DNA from: Pseudomonas panipatensis
GTDB lineage: Bacteria > Pseudomonadota > Gammaproteobacteria > Pseudomonadales > Pseudomonadaceae
Length of the DNA: 64,000 nucleotides
Assembly (NCBI RefSeq): GCF_900099785.1
Contig: NZ_FNDS01000006.1
Span: forward strand, 182,057-246,056
Direction of reading: 5' to 3'
This document shows positions 37,371 to 46,076 of the stretch, one piece after another. Within the stretch, counting starts at the first letter, position 1, and each line of letters opens with the position of its first letter. The translations under genes were made by a program, and so were the position numbers. Below the pieces are notes generated by a model. That model saw only the letters and a program-made list of their open reading frames with translations, searched no databases and was not told the origin of the DNA.

Positions 37371-37928
37371 TCAGAGCCGCTCGAACAGGCCCGGATAGTC
37401 GAGCACCAGTCCTGACTCATCGACTGCCAGCACGGCCTGGAAATCGCTGCCTTCGAGGTTGCGGTAGTGGTAGTGGCGGGCGTCCAGGCAGGCATAGCCC
37501 TGGCGCATGGGGCGCGGCCGCAGCAGCGGCGCTTCGAGGTAGACCACCGTCAGCGCGGCGCTTTCGCCGGCGGCCAGGCGCAGGCGGCGGATCGGCAGGC
37601 TGTTGGTGAAGGGCGTCGGCCAGATGTCGATGTCCAGGCAGCCATCCAGCTCCGCCAGGGCGCTGCCATCACCCAGCCGCCAGTGGCCCTGGCCGTCCGC
37701 CAGCAGGTGCAGGTGGCGTTGCAGATGCCCGCCGTCCACCCACAGTTCGGCTTCGCGCAGGCGCCAGTCGGCGTCCCAGGCGAGGCGGTAGTCCATCTGG
37801 TAGGGCGGCTGGCCGTCGGTGGCGGCCACGCGCAACTGGCTGTCGGCATGCCCGTCGCCCAGCGCCAGGGTTTCCCAACTGGCGGCGGGCGCCTGCCAGC
37901 ATCCGCGCCACTGCAGGTGCCGGCTCAT
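37371..37928 (-). CDS. putative glycolipid-binding protein (PF06475 type)
   Basis: 185 residues, beta-rich, starting MSRHLQWRGCWQAPAASWET. The sequence contains YQMDYRLAWDADWRLREAEL and LDIDIWPTPFTNSLPIRRL, which I recognise as the small family labelled putative glycolipid-binding. No signal peptide. Its ATG overlaps the stop of the upstream YjbR-like gene by four bases (ATGA), so the two are translationally coupled. Confidence 0.7.
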   Translation of the reverse strand: MSRHLQWRGCWQAPAASWETLALGDGHADSQLRVAATDGQPPYQMDYRLAWDADWRLREAELWVDGGHLQRHLHLLADGQGHWRLGDGSALAELDGCLDIDIWPTPFTNSLPIRRLRLAAGESAALTVVYLEAPLLRPRPMRQGYACLDARHYHYRNLEGSDFQAVLAVDESGLVLDYPGLFERL

Positions 37929-38287
37929 GGCGGGTCCAGCAGCAGGCCCAGGCGCAGGCGCTTGGGCAGGCGCGCGACCACCAGTTGGTGCGAGCGGGTG
38001 AGGGCGGCGCGCAGTTCCTCGGCGGCCATGGGGTAGGGGCGCTGCATGGCGATCCAGCGGGCGCGGGCCAGGTAGGGCGCCGGGCGGATGCCGGGGCGGT
38101 CGACGTAGCCGAGGAACAGCTCGTCGTCGACCTTGAAGGCCAGGCCGCCGCGCCCTTCGTCGAGGAAGTCGAGGATGGCGAACATCTTGTTGCCGGCCAC
38201 CGAGAACACCCGGTTGCTGCCCCACTTGAGGTCTTCGCGGGCGCCGGGCAATTGCAGGCAGAAGTGGGCGATCTGTTGCGGCGTCAT
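37925..38287 (-). CDS. MmcQ/YjbR-family protein
   Basis: 120 residues of the small YjbR/CyaY-like fold family, with ARWIAMQRPYPMAAEELRAAL and a Lys/Phe-rich start (FCLQLPGAREDLKWGSNRVF). Often described as DNA-binding because of its fold; the function is not established. It is the first of a coupled pair with the glycolipid-binding-like gene and lies 16 bp downstream of the peptidylprolyl isomerase gene. Confidence 0.8.
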   Translation of the reverse strand: MTPQQIAHFCLQLPGAREDLKWGSNRVFSVAGNKMFAILDFLDEGRGGLAFKVDDELFLGYVDRPGIRPAPYLARARWIAMQRPYPMAAEELRAALTRSHQLVVARLPKRLRLGLLLDPP

Positions 38288-38303
38288 CGCGGCTCCGGTG
38301 GCC

Positions 38304-38582
38304 TCAGTCGCGGAAGTAGACTTGCACCAGATGGTAGCCGAACTGGCTTTTCAGCGGACCGTGGATGACCTTCAGCGGCTTCTTGAAGATCACCGCGTCG
38401 ATGCTGCGCACCATCTGCCCCGGGCGCACTTCGCCGAGGTCGCCGCCGCGTTTGCCGGAGGCGCAGGTGGAGTGCTTCCTGGCCAGCGCGGCGAAATCCT
38501 CGCCGCGTTCCAGGCGCTGCTTGAGCTGCTCGGCTTCGGCGGCGGTCTTGACCAGGATGTGGCGGGCCATGGCGATGGGCAT
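38304..38582 (-). CDS. parvulin-type peptidylprolyl isomerase (PpiC-like)
   Basis: 92 residues, a single parvulin domain: ARHILVKTAAEAEQLKQRL, FAALARKHSTCASGKRGGDL, FGYHLVQVYFRD. Length is the same as cytoplasmic E. coli PpiC (parvulin 10). No signal. It starts the minus-strand set and is divergent from the PilU-like ATPase with a 200-bp spacer. ATG 38582 is used; ATG 38570 is a possible alternative. Confidence 0.88.
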   Translation of the reverse strand: MPIAMARHILVKTAAEAEQLKQRLERGEDFAALARKHSTCASGKRGGDLGEVRPGQMVRSIDAVIFKKPLKVIHGPLKSQFGYHLVQVYFRD

Positions 38583-38782
38583 GTGCTGACACTCTCATGA
38601 CGAAAAGCGGCCTATTCTAGCGCGCGCGCCGAATGCGCGGCGCGGGTGACGCAATTCGCATTTTTTCCGAGCTGGCATTGTGCCGGACGGGGCACCTACC
38701 TAGAGTCACGCTCACAATCCCGATCGCGGCCCTGCCGGCTGGCAGCGCGTCGCGCCTACCCTTGCGCGTGGATGCAGTTCTC

Positions 38783-39988
38783 ATGGATATCCAAGCAATG
38801 CTGCGAATCCTGGCCAGCCAGGACGGTTCCGACCTTTATCTGTCTACCGGCGCGCCTCCCTGCGCCAAGTTCAACGGCGTGCTCAAGCCGCTGTCCAGCG
38901 AGCCGCTGAAGGGCGGCGAGGTGGCGCGCATCGCCAACGCGATCATGGACGAGGAGCAGAAAGCCGAGTTCGAGCGCGAGCTGGAAATGAACCTGGCGCT
39001 GTCGGTCACCGGCGTCGGCCGCTTCCGCATCAACATCTTCAAGCAGCGCAACGAAATCTCCATCGTCGCGCGCAACATCAAGCTGGACATCCCGCGCTTC
39101 GAGGACCTGATGCTGCCGGAAGTCCTGCTCAAGGTGGTGATGGAGAAGCGCGGCCTGGTGCTCTTCGTCGGCGGCACCGGCTCCGGCAAGTCGACCTCCC
39201 TGGCAGCGTTGATCGACCACCGCAACCGCAACAGCGGCGGGCACATCATCACCATCGAAGACCCCATCGAATACGTGCACCGGCACCGCAAGTCGATCAT
39301 CAACCAGCGCGAAGTCGGGGTGGACACCCGCAGCTTCCATGCCGCGCTGAAGAACACCCTGCGCCAGGCGCCGGATGTGATCCTGATCGGCGAGATCCGC
39401 GACCGCGAGACCATGGAGCACGCCCTGGCCTTCGCCGATACCGGCCACCTGGCGATTTCCACCCTGCACGCCAACAACGCCAACCAGGCGCTGGACCGCA
39501 TCATCAACTTCTTCCCCGAAGAGCGCCGCCCGCAGTTGCTCAACGACCTGGGCAACAACCTCAAGGCCTTCGTCTCGCAGCGCCTGGTGCGCACCCAGGA
39601 CGGCAAGCGCCGTGCCGCGGTGGAGGTGCTGCTCGGCACCGCGACCATCAGCGACCTGATCAAGCGCGGCGATTTCAGCTCGATCAAGGAGATCATGGAC
39701 AAGTCGCGCGCGCTGGGCATGCAGACCTTCGACCAGGCGCTGTTCGACCTGGCGGTGGAGGGCGCGATCAGCGAGGAGGAGGCGGTGAAGAACGCCGACT
39801 CGGCGAACAACCTGCGGCTCAAGCTGAAGCTCTACAAAGACAACCCGGCCGTGGCCATGAGCCAGGCGGCCCAGGCGCAGCCCGTCGCCCAGGCGCCGAG
39901 CGCGGCGCCGGTGGAGGCGTCCAGTTGGGGCTTGGAGCTGGCCCTGGAAGAGATCAAGGCCGAGGACGAAGAGCAGAAGGGGCTCTGA
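38783..39988 (+). CDS. PilT/PilU-family type IV pilus retraction ATPase
   Basis: 401 residues. Walker A GGTGSGKST near 131-139, an Asp box (ITIEDPIEYVH), Walker B DVILIGEIRDRET near 197-209, and the His box (AISTLHANNANQ). The C-terminal part QTFDQALFDLAVEGAISEEE is PilU-like rather than PilT-like. An Ala/Gln-rich tail follows. The gene stands alone, away from any visible pilus gene, and ends in a terminator. It is probably a third PilT/PilU paralogue with an accessory role in twitching or pilus retraction. Confidence 0.88.
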   Translation: MDIQAMLRILASQDGSDLYLSTGAPPCAKFNGVLKPLSSEPLKGGEVARIANAIMDEEQKAEFERELEMNLALSVTGVGRFRINIFKQRNEISIVARNIKLDIPRFEDLMLPEVLLKVVMEKRGLVLFVGGTGSGKSTSLAALIDHRNRNSGGHIITIEDPIEYVHRHRKSIINQREVGVDTRSFHAALKNTLRQAPDVILIGEIRDRETMEHALAFADTGHLAISTLHANNANQALDRIINFFPEERRPQLLNDLGNNLKAFVSQRLVRTQDGKRRAAVEVLLGTATISDLIKRGDFSSIKEIMDKSRALGMQTFDQALFDLAVEGAISEEEAVKNADSANNLRLKLKLYKDNPAVAMSQAAQAQPVAQAPSAAPVEASSWGLELALEEIKAEDEEQKGL

Positions 39989-40000
39989 GTTCCCGCGCAT

Positions 40001-40031
40001 GAAAAAGCCCCGCCATGGCGGGGCTTTTTTT
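40001..40031. terminator. bidirectional rho-independent terminator
   Basis: AAAAAGCCCCGCCATGGCGG continuing into GGCTTTTTTT forms a strong hairpin with A and T tracts on either side. It lies between the convergent ends of the PilU-like gene and the OprD porin and serves both. Confidence 0.9.
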
Positions 40032-40048
40032 CGTCGGCGATGCCGTCG

Positions 40049-41317
40049 TTACAGGATCGACAGCGGGTAGCTGATGATCAGGCGGTTCTCGTCGAAGCTG
40101 TTGGTCTTGCCCCAGTCGCGGCGCATGGTGGAGTTGCGCCACTTGAAGTTGAGGCTTTTGAAGGTGCCGCTCTGGATGGTGTAGGCGACCTCGCTCTCGC
40201 GGCCCCATTCGGTGCCGTCGTCGGTGCTGCTGTTGTGCACGTTGTTGCCGTGGATGTAGCGGTTCATCAGGGTCAGGCCGGGCACGCCGAGGCCGGCGAA
40301 GTCATAGTCGTGGCGCAGTTGCCAGGAGCGCTCCTTGGCGTTCTCGTAGCTGGAGTTGTAGCTGTCGTTGGCCAGGGTGCCGCCGCTGGTGCCGTTGACG
40401 CGGAACCACTCGTCCTTGCCCATGACTTCCTGCAGGCCGAGGTAGAAGGTGCTGGCGCCGTACTTGGCCGAGAACATCCCGGAGAAGGTGCGGTTGTCCA
40501 GGTTGCCGGCGCGCGCGCTGCCGTCGTCCTTGCCCCAGAAGTAGCCGAGGTTGGCGCCCAGCACCCAGTCGCCGAGCGGCTGGAAGTGTTGCAGTTGCAG
40601 GTACTGCTGCTGGTAGATGTCCTTGAGCTGCGCATCCCACAGGCCGATCAGGGTGCGATTGTCGTTGAAGCGGTACTCGCCGCCGGCGAAGTTGAAGCGG
40701 TCGGACTTGTAGGCCGAGCGGTTGAACAGCGTCATGTCCTGCATGCTCGCGTCGTTGCGCGGGCTGTTCTGGCGGAACTGGCCGCCGTAGAGGGTCAGGC
40801 CGTCGATTTCCTTGGAGGTGATCTGCCCGCCCTGGAAGGTCTGCGGCAGCGAGCGGCCGTCGTCGGAGCGCAGGATCGGCAGTACCGGCATCCATTCGCC
40901 GACCTTCAGCTCGGTCTTCGATACCTTGGTCTTGCCGGCCACCGCCAGGCGGCCGAAGTCGTCGGCCGGGCTGCCGTCGCTGTGCACCGGCAGCAACTGG
41001 GTGCCGGCGGTGCCTTTGCCGCCGTCGAGCTTGATGCTGTAGAGGCCGAGCACGTCCATGCCGAAGCCGACGGTGCCCTGGGTGAAGCCGGACTTGGCGT
41101 CGAGGATGAAGCTCTGCGTCCACTCGGCGGCCAGGTTCTGCTTGGTGTCGTTGACGTAGTTGCGGTTCATGTAGAAGTTGCGCGCGGTCAGGCTGACCTT
41201 GGCGTCTTCGAGGAAACCGCCTTCGTCGGCGAAGGTGGACAGGGCGACGCCGCTGACGGCCAGGGCCAGGGTGGCGGGCAGGATGCGCGGCGCGCGACGG
41301 GTGCAGGGATATCCCAT
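40049..41317 (-). CDS. OprD-family outer-membrane porin
   Basis: 422 residues with an N-terminal signal sequence (cut near LSTFADE). Repeated OprD strands are seen, e.g. ARNFYMNRNYVNDTKQNLAA and LRHDYDFAGLGVPGLTLMNR. The protein ends in NRLIISYPLSIL, with Leu instead of the usual terminal Phe. OprD porins take up carboxylates, amino acids or aromatic acids. Being divergent from an IclR gene and near shikimate/quinate-type genes, it is the likely outer-membrane gate for the hydroaromatic substrate. An RBS AGAGAG precedes ATG 41317. Confidence 0.9.
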   Translation of the reverse strand: MGYPCTRRAPRILPATLALAVSGVALSTFADEGGFLEDAKVSLTARNFYMNRNYVNDTKQNLAAEWTQSFILDAKSGFTQGTVGFGMDVLGLYSIKLDGGKGTAGTQLLPVHSDGSPADDFGRLAVAGKTKVSKTELKVGEWMPVLPILRSDDGRSLPQTFQGGQITSKEIDGLTLYGGQFRQNSPRNDASMQDMTLFNRSAYKSDRFNFAGGEYRFNDNRTLIGLWDAQLKDIYQQQYLQLQHFQPLGDWVLGANLGYFWGKDDGSARAGNLDNRTFSGMFSAKYGASTFYLGLQEVMGKDEWFRVNGTSGGTLANDSYNSSYENAKERSWQLRHDYDFAGLGVPGLTLMNRYIHGNNVHNSSTDDGTEWGRESEVAYTIQSGTFKSLNFKWRNSTMRRDWGKTNSFDENRLIISYPLSIL

Positions 41318-41722
41318 GACGATCTCTCTGAAGTCATTGTTTTTGTTGGAGATGGCGGCTCAGGCGCGAGACGCCCGTTAAGACTGGCGCCTGTGACTAG
41401 GCGGGCCGTCCGCGTTCGGCGGTCGCGCGAAGGCGTGGCACGGGGGCGGACGGCTGAGGGATGTGCGGCATCGCAATGGACCTTTTTATAGTTGTTGGTG
41501 CGTTTGCGACCGAGGGCAGCGGGCGCTGCCGGGGCGTTCGGTACGGCTCGATAGTGGAAGGACGGGGGGGAGCCAGACAATGCGCAAAACCGCTTACCGT
41601 TCGCTGATCGAACATAAATTAACCGGTTGGAACATTTATCGAAATTTCCCACCCCGATAGGGCGGTTTCCCGCGTGCGACTATCTCTTTAGAATCCGTCG
41701 ACCTTTGCAGTGGACGACGCCC
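41318..41722. other. 405-bp divergent promoter region (porin / IclR)
   Basis: No gene seen. It contains AT-rich stretches at 41470-41500 and 41610-41660 in otherwise GC-rich DNA, as expected for two promoters. It holds the 15-bp inverted repeat at 41599 that recurs before quiC. Confidence 0.6.
41599..41613. promoter_or_regulatory. IclR-type operator, copy A
   Basis: GTTCGCTGATCGAAC is a perfect inverted repeat (GTTCG, five bases, CGAAC). The same 15 bases occur at 54327. Similarity continues downstream in both copies: a palindromic AACCGGTT at 41621 here, AACTGGTT in the other. The form resembles sites of PcaR/PcaU/PobR-group IclR regulators as I remember them (GTTCGATAATCGCAC). It lies 110 bp before the IclR gene. 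Confidence 0.65.
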
Positions 41723-42499
41723 ATGGCCGGTAGCCAGATCGAACGCGCCTTCAGCCTTCTCGAAAGCCTCACCAGCGAACCCCGTGGTTTGCCGATGCAG
41801 ACCCTGGCCGACCGCCTGCAGATTCCCAAGAGCGCCACCCACCGCATGCTCGCCGAGCTGATCCGCCTCGGCTATGTGCGGCAGAACCCGGAGAACAGTC
41901 GCTATCAGCTATCCACCAAGCTGGTCGCGCTGGGTTTCCGCTACCTGTCCTGCAGCGGCGCCGACATCGTCCAGCCGATCCTCGACCGCCTGGCCCAGGA
42001 CAGCGGCGAACTGGTGCGCCTGGGGGTGATCGACGGCGCCCGCCAGACCTGGATCGCCAAGTCCCAGGGCGCCCGTTCCGGCCTGCGCTACGACCCGGAC
42101 ATGGGCCGTGACGCGCCGCTGTTCTACACCGCCTCCGGGCATGCCTGGCTGGCCAGCCTGAGCGACGCCGAGGCGCTGGAACTGGTGAGCCGCCAGGGCG
42201 CGGTCGATCCCGCCGCCCTCGGCCCGCGGGCGCCGCGCAGCAACGAAGAGCTGCTCGATTACCTGCGCCGCGCCCGTGAACGCGGCTACGCCTGGGTCGA
42301 GGAAACCTCCGCGCTGGGAACCTCGGCGCTGGCCGCGGTGGTCCGCGCGCCCCTCGATGGCCGGGTCATCGGTGTGCTAAGCATCGCCGGCCCGAGTGCG
42401 CGTCTGCCCGAGACGCGCCTGCACGAACTGGCGCCGCTGCTGCTGGGCGCGACGGCGGAGCTGTCCGCCGCCAGCCAGGCTTCCGAGCTCTTCGTCTAA
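41723..42499 (+). CDS. IclR-family transcriptional regulator
   Basis: 258 residues. The winged helix-turn-helix (about 5-65) contains MQTLADRLQIPKSATHRMLA, and the C-terminal effector-binding domain includes GVIDGARQTWIAKSQGARSG and WVEETSALGTSALAAVVRAP. It is divergent from the OprD porin and followed by a dehydrogenase/TIM-barrel pair. It probably controls the porin, itself and, through the shared inverted repeat, the quiC region. The ligand is likely a hydroaromatic acid; this is inference from neighbours. Confidence 0.88.
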   Translation: MAGSQIERAFSLLESLTSEPRGLPMQTLADRLQIPKSATHRMLAELIRLGYVRQNPENSRYQLSTKLVALGFRYLSCSGADIVQPILDRLAQDSGELVRLGVIDGARQTWIAKSQGARSGLRYDPDMGRDAPLFYTASGHAWLASLSDAEALELVSRQGAVDPAALGPRAPRSNEELLDYLRRARERGYAWVEETSALGTSALAAVVRAPLDGRVIGVLSIAGPSARLPETRLHELAPLLLGATAELSAASQASELFV

Positions 42500-42597
42500 G
42501 CCGCGGGCGCCACGCCCTCGCGCGATCCGGCGCGTGCCTTCGCGCGCGCCGGGCGCTGTCGCGCCGCCAGCGTCTTTCTCCCTCATCGCCAACCACT

Positions 42598-42612
42598 GGT
42601 CGATAACCGCAC
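42598..42612. promoter_or_regulatory. possible IclR-type operator upstream of Gfo/Idh/MocA gene
   Basis: GGTCGATAACCGCAC closely resembles the PcaR/PcaU-type site. Some 30 bp further on, GAACCGAGTTC (42645-42655) is a second inverted repeat, lying between a possible -35 (TTGAGT, 42632) and an AT-rich -10 region (TAAATAAT, 42656). Both are placed to control the gene at 42729. Confidence 0.4.
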
Positions 42613-42728
42613 GGACTGTCATTGCCTGCTCTTGAGTAAAAATGGAACCGAGTTCTAAATAATCTCGAATCCAGCGCGCCGGCTTCCCGTGGGGCGCTCA
42701 AGCAGAACAAGCAGAAGAGGATTGCCGC

Positions 42729-43781
42729 GTGTCTTCCCCCTTGCGCATTGCCCTGATCGGCGCCGGCATCATGGGCCGCCAGCATTACCAGCACCTGCGG
42801 GACATCGCCGGCGCCCGCCTCTGCGCGGTGGCCGATCCGGGCCCCCAGGCCGAGGCGTTCGCCAGCGCCTGCGGCGTGCCGCACTACGCCGACCACCGGC
42901 AGATGCTGGAAAGCGCCCGGCCGCAGGCGGTGATCGTCGCCAACCCTAACAACCTGCATGTCGGCACCGCGCTGGACTGCATCGCCGCCGCTGTGCCGGT
43001 GCTGCTGGAGAAGCCGGTCGGCGTGCACCTGGACGAGGTCCGCGAGCTGGTCGCCGCCGCCCGTGGCAGCGCGGTGCCGGTATTGATCGGCCATCACCGC
43101 CGGCACAATCCGCTGATCGCCAAGGCGCGCGAGGTGGTGGCCGGCGGCGCCCTCGGGCGGCTGGTGAACGTCACCGCGCTGTGGCAGTTGCAGAAGCCCG
43201 CCGAGTACTTCGAGGTGTCCTGGCGCCGCGAGCCGGGCGCCGGCTTCCTGCTCACCAACCTGATCCATGACCTCGATCTGCTGCGCTACCTGTGTGGCGA
43301 GGTGCGTCAGGTCCAGGCCTTCACCAGCAACCAGATCCGCGGCCTGGTCAACGAAGACAGCGCGGCCATCCTGCTGCAATTCGAGAACGGCGCGCTGGGC
43401 AGCCTGACCGGCTCCGACGCCGTGGCGGCGCCCTGGAGCTGGGAGCTGGATTCCGCCGAAAGCCCGGTCTACCCGCAGCAGGCCGACCAGCCCTGCTACC
43501 TGCTGGCGGGCACCAATGGCGCCCTGAGCATTCCGCAACTCAGCCGCTGGCAATACGCCGAAGCGGGCGCCGGCTGGCACCAGCCGCTGTTGCGTAGCGA
43601 GGAGCGCTACACGCCCGGCGCGTCGCTGCGCCTGCAACTCGAACATTTCATCCGCGTGGCGCGTGGCGCGGAAGCGCCACTGACCGACGCCGCCGACGCC
43701 GGACGTACCCTGGCGCTGATCGAAGCGGTGCGCCAGGCCGCCGCCAGCGGCCAGGCCTGTGCGCCGGCCAGCATCCTCTAG
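42729..43781 (+). CDS. Gfo/Idh/MocA-family NAD(P)-dependent oxidoreductase
   Basis: 350 residues from a GTG start preceded by GAGG. Rossmann domain with ALIGAGIMGRQH (about 6-17), the conserved EKP near 94-96 supplying the active-site Lys, and IHDLDLLRY near 179 in the substrate domain. Such enzymes oxidise or reduce a secondary alcohol of sugars, inositols or cyclitols. Next to quinate/shikimate-type genes, a hydroaromatic alcohol is a plausible substrate. It is followed by a TIM-barrel gene after 73 bp. Confidence 0.88.
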   Translation: MSSPLRIALIGAGIMGRQHYQHLRDIAGARLCAVADPGPQAEAFASACGVPHYADHRQMLESARPQAVIVANPNNLHVGTALDCIAAAVPVLLEKPVGVHLDEVRELVAAARGSAVPVLIGHHRRHNPLIAKAREVVAGGALGRLVNVTALWQLQKPAEYFEVSWRREPGAGFLLTNLIHDLDLLRYLCGEVRQVQAFTSNQIRGLVNEDSAAILLQFENGALGSLTGSDAVAAPWSWELDSAESPVYPQQADQPCYLLAGTNGALSIPQLSRWQYAEAGAGWHQPLLRSEERYTPGASLRLQLEHFIRVARGAEAPLTDAADAGRTLALIEAVRQAAASGQACAPASIL

Positions 43782-43854
43782 GCGCGGGCCATGCCCGCGA
43801 TTCGCGGCGTTGCGCCGCTGCTAGCTTTAACCCATGCCCTGTGAAGCGATGACC

Positions 43855-44670
43855 ATGACCGAACGAATCTTTTCCCTGGCCGCCCTGACCGTCCTCGAAC
43901 TGTCGCCCCCGCAGATGGTGGAAGTGGCCGCGCGCGCCGGCTACAGCCACGTCGGCCTGCGCCTGGTGGCGGCGACCGCCGAGGAGCATCACTTCCCGCT
44001 GGTGGCCGATGCCGAGCTGCGCCGGCAGACCCAGGCACGCCTGCGCGACACCGGCGTGCGCGTGCTGGACCTGGAAATCCTCCGCCTCAAGCCGGAGACC
44101 CGGGTCGCCGACTTCGAGGCGATTCTCGCGGTGGGCGCCGAGTTCGGCGGCAGCGAGCTGCTGGTGGCCGGCAACGACCCGGACGAGGCGCGCCTGACCG
44201 AGCGCTTCGCCGAACTCTGCGACCTGGCCCGCGGCTACGGCATCCACCCGCACCTGGAATTCATGCCCTGGACCGACGCGCCCGACCTGCGCAGCGCCAT
44301 GCGCGTGGTGGAGAACGCCGGGCGCGACAACGGCTGCGTGCTGGTCGACGCCTTCCACTTCAATCGCTCCGGCTCCTCCCTCGACGACCTGGCGCGCCTG
44401 CCCGCCACGCGCATGCGCTATGCGCAACTGTGCGACGTCGCCGGGCCGCGCCCGGACGACATGCAGGAGATCCTGCGCCAGGCGCGCAACGAACGGCGTT
44501 TCCCCGGTGACGGCGACTGCGACCTGATCGGCCTGCTGCGCAGCCTGCCGGCGAGCCTGCCACTGAGCCTGGAAATCCCCACCCGGCAATTGCTGGAGCA
44601 GGGCGTCAGCGCCCTAGAGCGCGCCAGCCTGGCGCTGGACAAGGCCAGGGCGGTGCTCGCCAGGGTCTGA
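43855..44670 (+). CDS. sugar-phosphate isomerase/epimerase-like TIM-barrel protein
   Basis: 271 residues of the AP-endonuclease-2/xylose-isomerase-like TIM barrel. Metal-ligand-like residues are seen in HLEFMPW, LVDAFHFNRSG and LSLEIPTRQ. It belongs to the same superfamily as the dehydratase half of QuiC but is only a single domain. ATG 43855 is chosen because GAAG lies 8 bases upstream; ATGs at 43834 and 43849 are alternatives. It may be a second dehydratase or isomerase in the hydroaromatic pathway. Confidence 0.8.
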   Translation: MTERIFSLAALTVLELSPPQMVEVAARAGYSHVGLRLVAATAEEHHFPLVADAELRRQTQARLRDTGVRVLDLEILRLKPETRVADFEAILAVGAEFGGSELLVAGNDPDEARLTERFAELCDLARGYGIHPHLEFMPWTDAPDLRSAMRVVENAGRDNGCVLVDAFHFNRSGSSLDDLARLPATRMRYAQLCDVAGPRPDDMQEILRQARNERRFPGDGDCDLIGLLRSLPASLPLSLEIPTRQLLEQGVSALERASLALDKARAVLARV

Positions 44671-44703
44671 TCGATCCAGGTCGAGGTTCCGTTTTTCCCA
44701 TGC

Positions 44704-44722
44704 GCCCGGCACACTGCCGGGC
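44704..44722 (+). terminator. hairpin between TIM-barrel and DMT genes
   Basis: GCCCGGCA-CAC-TGCCGGGC is a strong hairpin 34 bp after the TIM-barrel stop. The following GTCTTGCGTT is only partly T-rich, so it would be a weak terminator or an mRNA-stabilising stem. Confidence 0.35.
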
Positions 44723-44756
44723 GTCTTGCGTTCCACCCACTGAAGCGGGAAAACCC

Positions 44757-45635
44757 ATGTCCTCCTCCCACGCGCTGTCCGGCGCGAGCCAACCCATCAA
44801 GGGCATCCTCCTGGTGGTGCTGGCGACCTTTCTGTTCTCCAGCCACGACGCCCTGTCGAAATACCTCTCCGGCTTCTATCCGATCATCCTGGTGGTCTGG
44901 GCCCGCTACCTGGTGCATACGCTGCTGATGGCCGGCATCTTCCTGCCGCAGTCGGGCCTGCGCGTGCTGCGCAGCCGCCGCCCGTTGCTGCAGGTGATAC
45001 GCGCCGCCTGCCTGCTCGGCACCAGCCTGTTGTTCACCACCGGCCTGCAATACATCCCGCTGGCCGAAGCCACGGCGGTCAACTTCCTCGCGCCGCTGCT
45101 GGTCACCGCGCTGTCGATGCCGCTGCTCGGCGAGCGGGTCAGCGCCGGGCAGTGGGCGGCGGTCTCGCTGGGCTTCGTCGGGGTGCTGGTGATCGTCCAT
45201 CCCGGCGGCGAACTGTTCACCCCGGCGATCCTCCTGCCGCTGGCCTCGGCGCTGTGCTTCTGCTTCTACCAGTTGCTCACGCGCAAGCTCGCCGAAGTCG
45301 ACAGCCCGACCACCAGCAACTTCTTCGCCGGGCTGCTCAATACCCTGATCACCAGCGCGCTGGTGCCGTTCTTCTGGCACACGCCGAGCCTCGGCCACGC
45401 GCTGCTGATGCTCGCCCTCGGCGGTTGCGGGATGTCCGCGCACCTGTTCCTCACCCAGGCCTTCCGCCACGCCGCACCGGCCCTGCTGGCGCCGTTCGGC
45501 TATTGCCAGATCGTCTTCGCCGGGCTGATCGGCTGGGTGATCTTCAACCACCTGCCGATGCCATCGGCGTTGCTCGGCATCTCGATCATCTGCCTCAGCG
45601 GCCTCGGCGCCGCCTGGATGCAACGACGCCGCTGA
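44757..45635 (+). CDS. DMT-superfamily (EamA) transporter
   Basis: 292 residues, ten hydrophobic segments in two EamA repeats (LVVLATFLFSSHDALSKYL near the start; ILLPLASALCFCFYQLLTRK begins the second). Inner-membrane drug/metabolite transporter that may import or export an intermediate of the adjacent pathway. It is the last gene before the effector locus. The start follows a weak AAGCGGG. Confidence 0.87.
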   Translation: MSSSHALSGASQPIKGILLVVLATFLFSSHDALSKYLSGFYPIILVVWARYLVHTLLMAGIFLPQSGLRVLRSRRPLLQVIRAACLLGTSLLFTTGLQYIPLAEATAVNFLAPLLVTALSMPLLGERVSAGQWAAVSLGFVGVLVIVHPGGELFTPAILLPLASALCFCFYQLLTRKLAEVDSPTTSNFFAGLLNTLITSALVPFFWHTPSLGHALLMLALGGCGMSAHLFLTQAFRHAAPALLAPFGYCQIVFAGLIGWVIFNHLPMPSALLGISIICLSGLGAAWMQRRR

Positions 45636-46076
45636 GGGCGGGGCGCCGTCAGCCGACACGCCAGTGCGCCCTGGGCAGCACCCGCGGCGCCGGGCAATCC
45701 ACGTTGCCCCTGGCGTCGACGGCCCCTTGCGTCCTGTAAAACAGACCGGCTCGAAGACCGCTCGAGGATGGGCGTTGCGTTGGAGAGCGGTCAGCCGCCA
45801 TTGAGTGGATCGGCTCACTGCCAAGGTCGCACATGGCGAAGCGTCTTACGATGTACTCGGAATAGCGTCGGAGACAGCTTGATGCTGGCGCTGTAACCAT
45901 CCTCCCGTCGAGCTCGGCAGGCCCTCTGCTCCGAGGTTTTCAGCGCCACTCTGGAACGCCAGGTGTCAGCGCTCCCGGTCAGCGATGAGACCACGCCTCT
46001 GATGCTCCCCCTTCTCCGGCTGACCGAGGCTATCGCCGGTCAGCACCATCGCAATACTGCAAGGAGCGCAAACAGC
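45636..46076. other. 441-bp intergenic region before the effector gene
   Basis: No convincing gene. GC content falls slightly after 45,800. GCTGACC (46019-46025) and GGTCAGC (46038-46044) form a 7-bp hairpin just upstream of the effector's ribosome site, and a further GGTCAGC copy lies at 45977. This stem may affect translation or be part of a promoter. An in-frame GTG at 45963 could extend the effector by 38 residues but lacks a ribosome site. Confidence 0.45.
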
